7,763 nucleotides of DNA, from NCBI GenBank assembly GCA_947177715.1, contig CAMWVM010000067.1, positions 1 to 7,763 on the forward strand, written 5' to 3'. Made by a program: the position numbers and the translations under genes. The notes below the pieces were generated by a model. It saw only the letters and a list, made by a program, of their open reading frames with translations. It had not been told where the DNA came from and did not search any database. Shown piece by piece: positions 5,998 through 7,763 of this stretch. This stretch comes from an uncultured Ruminococcus sp. (GTDB lineage Bacteria; Bacillota; Clostridia; Oscillospirales; Ruminococcaceae). Numbering within the stretch: position 1 is the stretch's first letter; each line of letters opens with the position of its first letter.

Positions 5998-6152
5998 ATA
6001 AGAAAAAACTTAATAATGAATCCACCGCCTTAGAGATGAGGAATTAGTCGTTAGTTATGTTATTTGAAGCAGTTTATTTTTTGACCGATTAGTCAAAGGT
6101 CATTTTAACTAAAAATATTCAGCAAACAATAGGAGAAAGGAATGTTCAGCAA
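5998..6152 (+). promoter_or_regulatory. Long structured 5' leader of the hydrogenase mRNA
   Basis: About 155 nt separate the predicted start point from the ATG. TTTGAC (6080-6085) pairs with GTCAAA (6092-6097) around a six-base loop. The overlapping TGACC (6082-6086) can instead pair with GGTCA (6098-6102), so the two hairpins exclude each other. TTAGTTA (6051-6057) can pair with TAACTAA (6106-6112), enclosing them. I recognise no known riboswitch core. The DNA of 6080-6097 could equally be a TetR-like operator. The last 20 bases hold two overlapping ribosome binding sites, AGGAG (6131-6135) and AAAGG (6136-6140). Confidence 0.4.
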
Positions 6153-6156
6153 ATGA
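6142..6156 (+). CDS. Four-codon mini-ORF overlapping the hydrogenase start
   Basis: ATG TTC AGC AAA TGA encodes MFSK and stops. The AGGAG at 6131-6135 is six bases upstream, better spaced for this ATG than for the hydrogenase ATG at 6153 (17 bases from AGGAG, 12 from AAAGG). Its TGA overlaps the hydrogenase start as ATGA in another frame, the arrangement used for coupled re-initiation. It may be a translation-coupling leader or simply chance. Confidence 0.3.
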   Translation: MFSK

Positions 6157-7673
6157 AAATGAGAGGTATTTATTCTTCTGTTACAGATATCCGCCGTAAA
6201 GTTTTCACCGAAGTGGCAAGATTAGCTTATGAAGGCGGAGATTATTCAAGAATAGACGATCTTCCATATAAAATCGTACCAGGTAAAGTGGCAGTATATC
6301 GTGAATCTATTTTCCTTGAACGTGCAATCGTTGAAGAAAGATTAAGACTGGCAATCGGTCTTCCGCTGCGTCCAATAGATGAGCATGAATCGGTTTCTTA
6401 CGGAATTGAAGAGAGTGCTATTGCCGAGAAATATTATGATCCTCCATTGGTTAATATTATTAACTTCGCCTGCAATGCTTGTCCGGAAACGCATTATCAC
6501 GTTACCGACTGCTGTCAAGGATGTCTTGCTCATCCTTGCAAAGAAGTTTGCCCTAAGGGAGCAATCGAGATCATTCACGGGAAATCAGTTATCGACCAAA
6601 GCAAATGTATAAAATGCGGCAGATGCCAGAGTGTATGTCCTTATAATGCAATCAATAAAATGGAACGTCCATGTGCAAGAGCATGCGGAATGGATGCTAT
6701 TGGCTCAGATGAAAACGGGAAAGCAAAAATCGATTATGATAAATGCGTTTCCTGCGGTATGTGTCTTGTTAATTGTCCGTTTGGTGCGATTGTTGATAAG
6801 GGACAGATTTTCCAGCTTATTCACGCTATGAAAAAAGGTAAAAAAGTAATTGCACTTGTTGCTCCCGCTTTTGTAGGACAGTTTGGTCCTAAGGCTACTC
6901 CTGAAAAACTAACGGCAGCAATGAGAAAGCTCGGCTTTGACAAAGTTGTGGAAGTAGCAATCGGCGCAGATCTTTGTGCCGTTGAAGAAGCTAAAGACTT
7001 TATGAGAGAGGTTCCGGAACATCAGCCATTTATGGCAACATCATGCTGTCCGTCTTGGTCAGTAATGGCAAAAAAACTATTCCCTGAACTTGCCCCTTAC
7101 ATATCTATGGCGCTGACTCCTATGGTTCTTACTGCGAGAATGGTGAAAAAGGAAAACCCTGACGCTTGTATTGCTTTTATAGGTCCTTGCGCTGCTAAAA
7201 AACTTGAAGCAAGCAGACGTTCGATCAGAAGTGATGTTGACTTTGTACTTACCTTTGAGGAATTAATGGGTATGTTTGAAGCAAAGGATGTTAAGTTTGA
7301 AGATATTTCAGATGATGAAAATGTAGAACTCAATGCAGGTACAGGTTCAGGTCGTGGCTTTGCAGTCAGCGGCGGAGTAGCACAAGCTGTTGCAGATATT
7401 ATTAAAAAGCTTGATCCTGACAGAGAAATCAAGGTTGCTTCTGCACAAGGACTTCGTGAATGCCGTAAGCTTCTCCAGCTTGCCAAAGCAGGAAAATATG
7501 ACGGCTATCTGTTGGAAGGCATGGGATGCCCCGGCGGATGCGTAGCAGGTGCAGGAACTCTTCAGGCTGTTCCTAAATCCACAGCATCAGTAAATAAATA
7601 TGTCAAGGAAGCTGACAAACAGTGTTCCCTTGAATCAGAATATGAAATCACACTGGGATTCCAAAAAGAATAA
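6153..7673 (+). CDS. Monomeric [FeFe] hydrogenase, group B type, with several Fe-S clusters
   Basis: A 506-residue cytoplasmic iron-sulfur enzyme interconverting protons and H2 with an electron carrier, presumably ferredoxin. The N-terminal region opens with IRRKVFTEVARLAYE, followed by Cys-rich motifs: C107-x2-C110; C120-C121-x2-C124-x4-C129-x3-C133; C152-x2-C155-x2-C158-x3-C162-P; C174-x3-C178; and C198-x2-C201-x2-C204-x3-C208-P. These suggest two ferredoxin-type clusters plus at least one more. The catalytic H-cluster motifs are TSCCPSW (295-302), IGPCAAKKLE (343-352) and EGMGCPGGCVAG (455-466), giving ligands C299, C346, C459 and C463. C298 is the proton-relay cysteine position, and K349 is the conserved lysine. 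GPC instead of MPC in the second motif, and the third motif without GGGQP, fit group B rather than group A. The H-cluster needs HydE, HydF and HydG, which are not in the window. The start at M1 is preferred; M3 (6159) is the alternative. Confidence 0.95.
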   Translation: MKMRGIYSSVTDIRRKVFTEVARLAYEGGDYSRIDDLPYKIVPGKVAVYRESIFLERAIVEERLRLAIGLPLRPIDEHESVSYGIEESAIAEKYYDPPLVNIINFACNACPETHYHVTDCCQGCLAHPCKEVCPKGAIEIIHGKSVIDQSKCIKCGRCQSVCPYNAINKMERPCARACGMDAIGSDENGKAKIDYDKCVSCGMCLVNCPFGAIVDKGQIFQLIHAMKKGKKVIALVAPAFVGQFGPKATPEKLTAAMRKLGFDKVVEVAIGADLCAVEEAKDFMREVPEHQPFMATSCCPSWSVMAKKLFPELAPYISMALTPMVLTARMVKKENPDACIAFIGPCAAKKLEASRRSIRSDVDFVLTFEELMGMFEAKDVKFEDISDDENVELNAGTGSGRGFAVSGGVAQAVADIIKKLDPDREIKVASAQGLRECRKLLQLAKAGKYDGYLLEGMGCPGGCVAGAGTLQAVPKSTASVNKYVKEADKQCSLESEYEITLGFQKE

Positions 7674-7683
7674 CATATGAATT

Positions 7684-7707
7684 AAACCCGTCCTGCGACG
7701 GGTTTTT
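7684..7707 (+). terminator. Strong intrinsic terminator after the hydrogenase gene
   Basis: AAACCCGTC (7684-7692) pairs perfectly with GACGGGTTT (7697-7705) around a CTGC loop, and the right arm runs into TTTTT (7703-7707). It starts 11 bases after the TAA stop. On the other strand the A-run at the left arm gives a weaker U-tract, so partial bidirectional action is possible. Confidence 0.92.
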
Positions 7708-7711
7708 CAAT

Positions 7712-7758
7712 AAGTGGTTTTGCCCCGTCATTCAAGCACGACTGGGCGTTAACCCCTT
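7712..7758. repeat. Long imperfect inverted repeat at the window edge
   Basis: Nested arms pair as follows: AAG (7712-7714) with CTT (7756-7758); GGTT (7716-7719) with AACC (7751-7754); GCCC (7722-7725) with GGGC (7744-7747); GTC (7727-7729) with GAC (7740-7742). Single mismatches and one small internal loop interrupt them, and a 10-base loop caps them. It is more GC-rich than the other spacers here. There is no T-run after it, so it is not an obvious terminator. It may be the start of a structured RNA or a dispersed repeat; the window ends five bases later. Confidence 0.4.
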
Positions 7759-7763
7759 AGAGA

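Noticed and set aside
6028..6036. CCTTAGAGA occurs here and again at 7755-7763
   Set aside because: A nine-base match with no longer shared flank is easily chance. The second copy is cut by the window end, so it cannot be extended.
7097..7486. A 129-codon open frame on the minus strand inside the hydrogenase gene
   Set aside because: It is antisense to the catalytic domain, its peptide is low-complexity and serine-rich with no family resemblance, and it has no ribosome binding site. It follows from codon use of the real gene.
7734..7763. A minus-strand frame ending SKGLTPSRA before a stop could be the tail of a leftward gene
   Set aside because: Only nine codons are visible and they overlap the inverted repeat, so there is no coding evidence.

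Overview
The window looks like the chromosome of a low-GC, fermentative Firmicute of the Clostridia. An amylolytic gut Oscillospiraceae/Ruminococcus-type organism is my best guess. The reasons are AT-rich spacers, strong AGGAG-type ribosome binding sites, consensus sigma-A promoters, a pssA-psd pair of the clostridial type, a type I pullulanase and a group B-type [FeFe] hydrogenase. The genus cannot be fixed from this sequence alone.

Layout. Positions 1-5139 are all on the minus strand; from 5464 to the end the genes are on the plus strand. Reading the minus strand in transcription order, a FemABX-type peptidoglycan bridge aminoacyltransferase (5139-4024) has its own extended -10 promoter and a hairpin terminator. 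A second promoter near 3889-3917 then starts a tightly spaced run: an MraY-like polyprenyl-phosphate glycosyl-1-phosphate transferase (3820-2894), an MprF-flippase-like (UPF0104 / LPG-synthase TM family) membrane protein (2830-1787), phosphatidylserine synthase pssA (1763-1128), phosphatidylserine decarboxylase psd (1095-226), and the 5' end of a type I pullulanase (205-1, cut by the window edge). No terminator is visible inside this run, so it is probably one operon that makes phosphatidylethanolamine together with two membrane proteins of lipid-linked chemistry.

On the plus strand a small MarR-family regulator (5464-5907) has a perfect-consensus promoter (TTGACA-16-TATAAT) surrounded by three inverted repeats that are candidate operators. 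A monomeric group B-type [FeFe] hydrogenase with several Fe-S clusters and a complete H-cluster motif set (6153-7673) follows. Between them lies a 245-base spacer with a second TTGACA promoter, a 24-bp perfect palindrome lying in its spacer and across its -10, a leader of about 155 nt with competing hairpins, and a four-codon mini-ORF whose stop overlaps the hydrogenase start (ATGA). A strong intrinsic terminator follows the hydrogenase, then another long imperfect hairpin at the window edge.

How it fits together: the left half is envelope building (phospholipid head group, lipid carrier chemistry, peptidoglycan cross-bridge) and the right half is redox disposal by H2 metabolism, probably under local regulation. 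I see no CRISPR array, insertion sequence, tRNA or rRNA. All enzyme families are recognisable. The less ordinary points are the MraY-like enzyme with an altered HHH motif in a phospholipid operon, and the dense regulatory architecture around marR and the hydrogenase.
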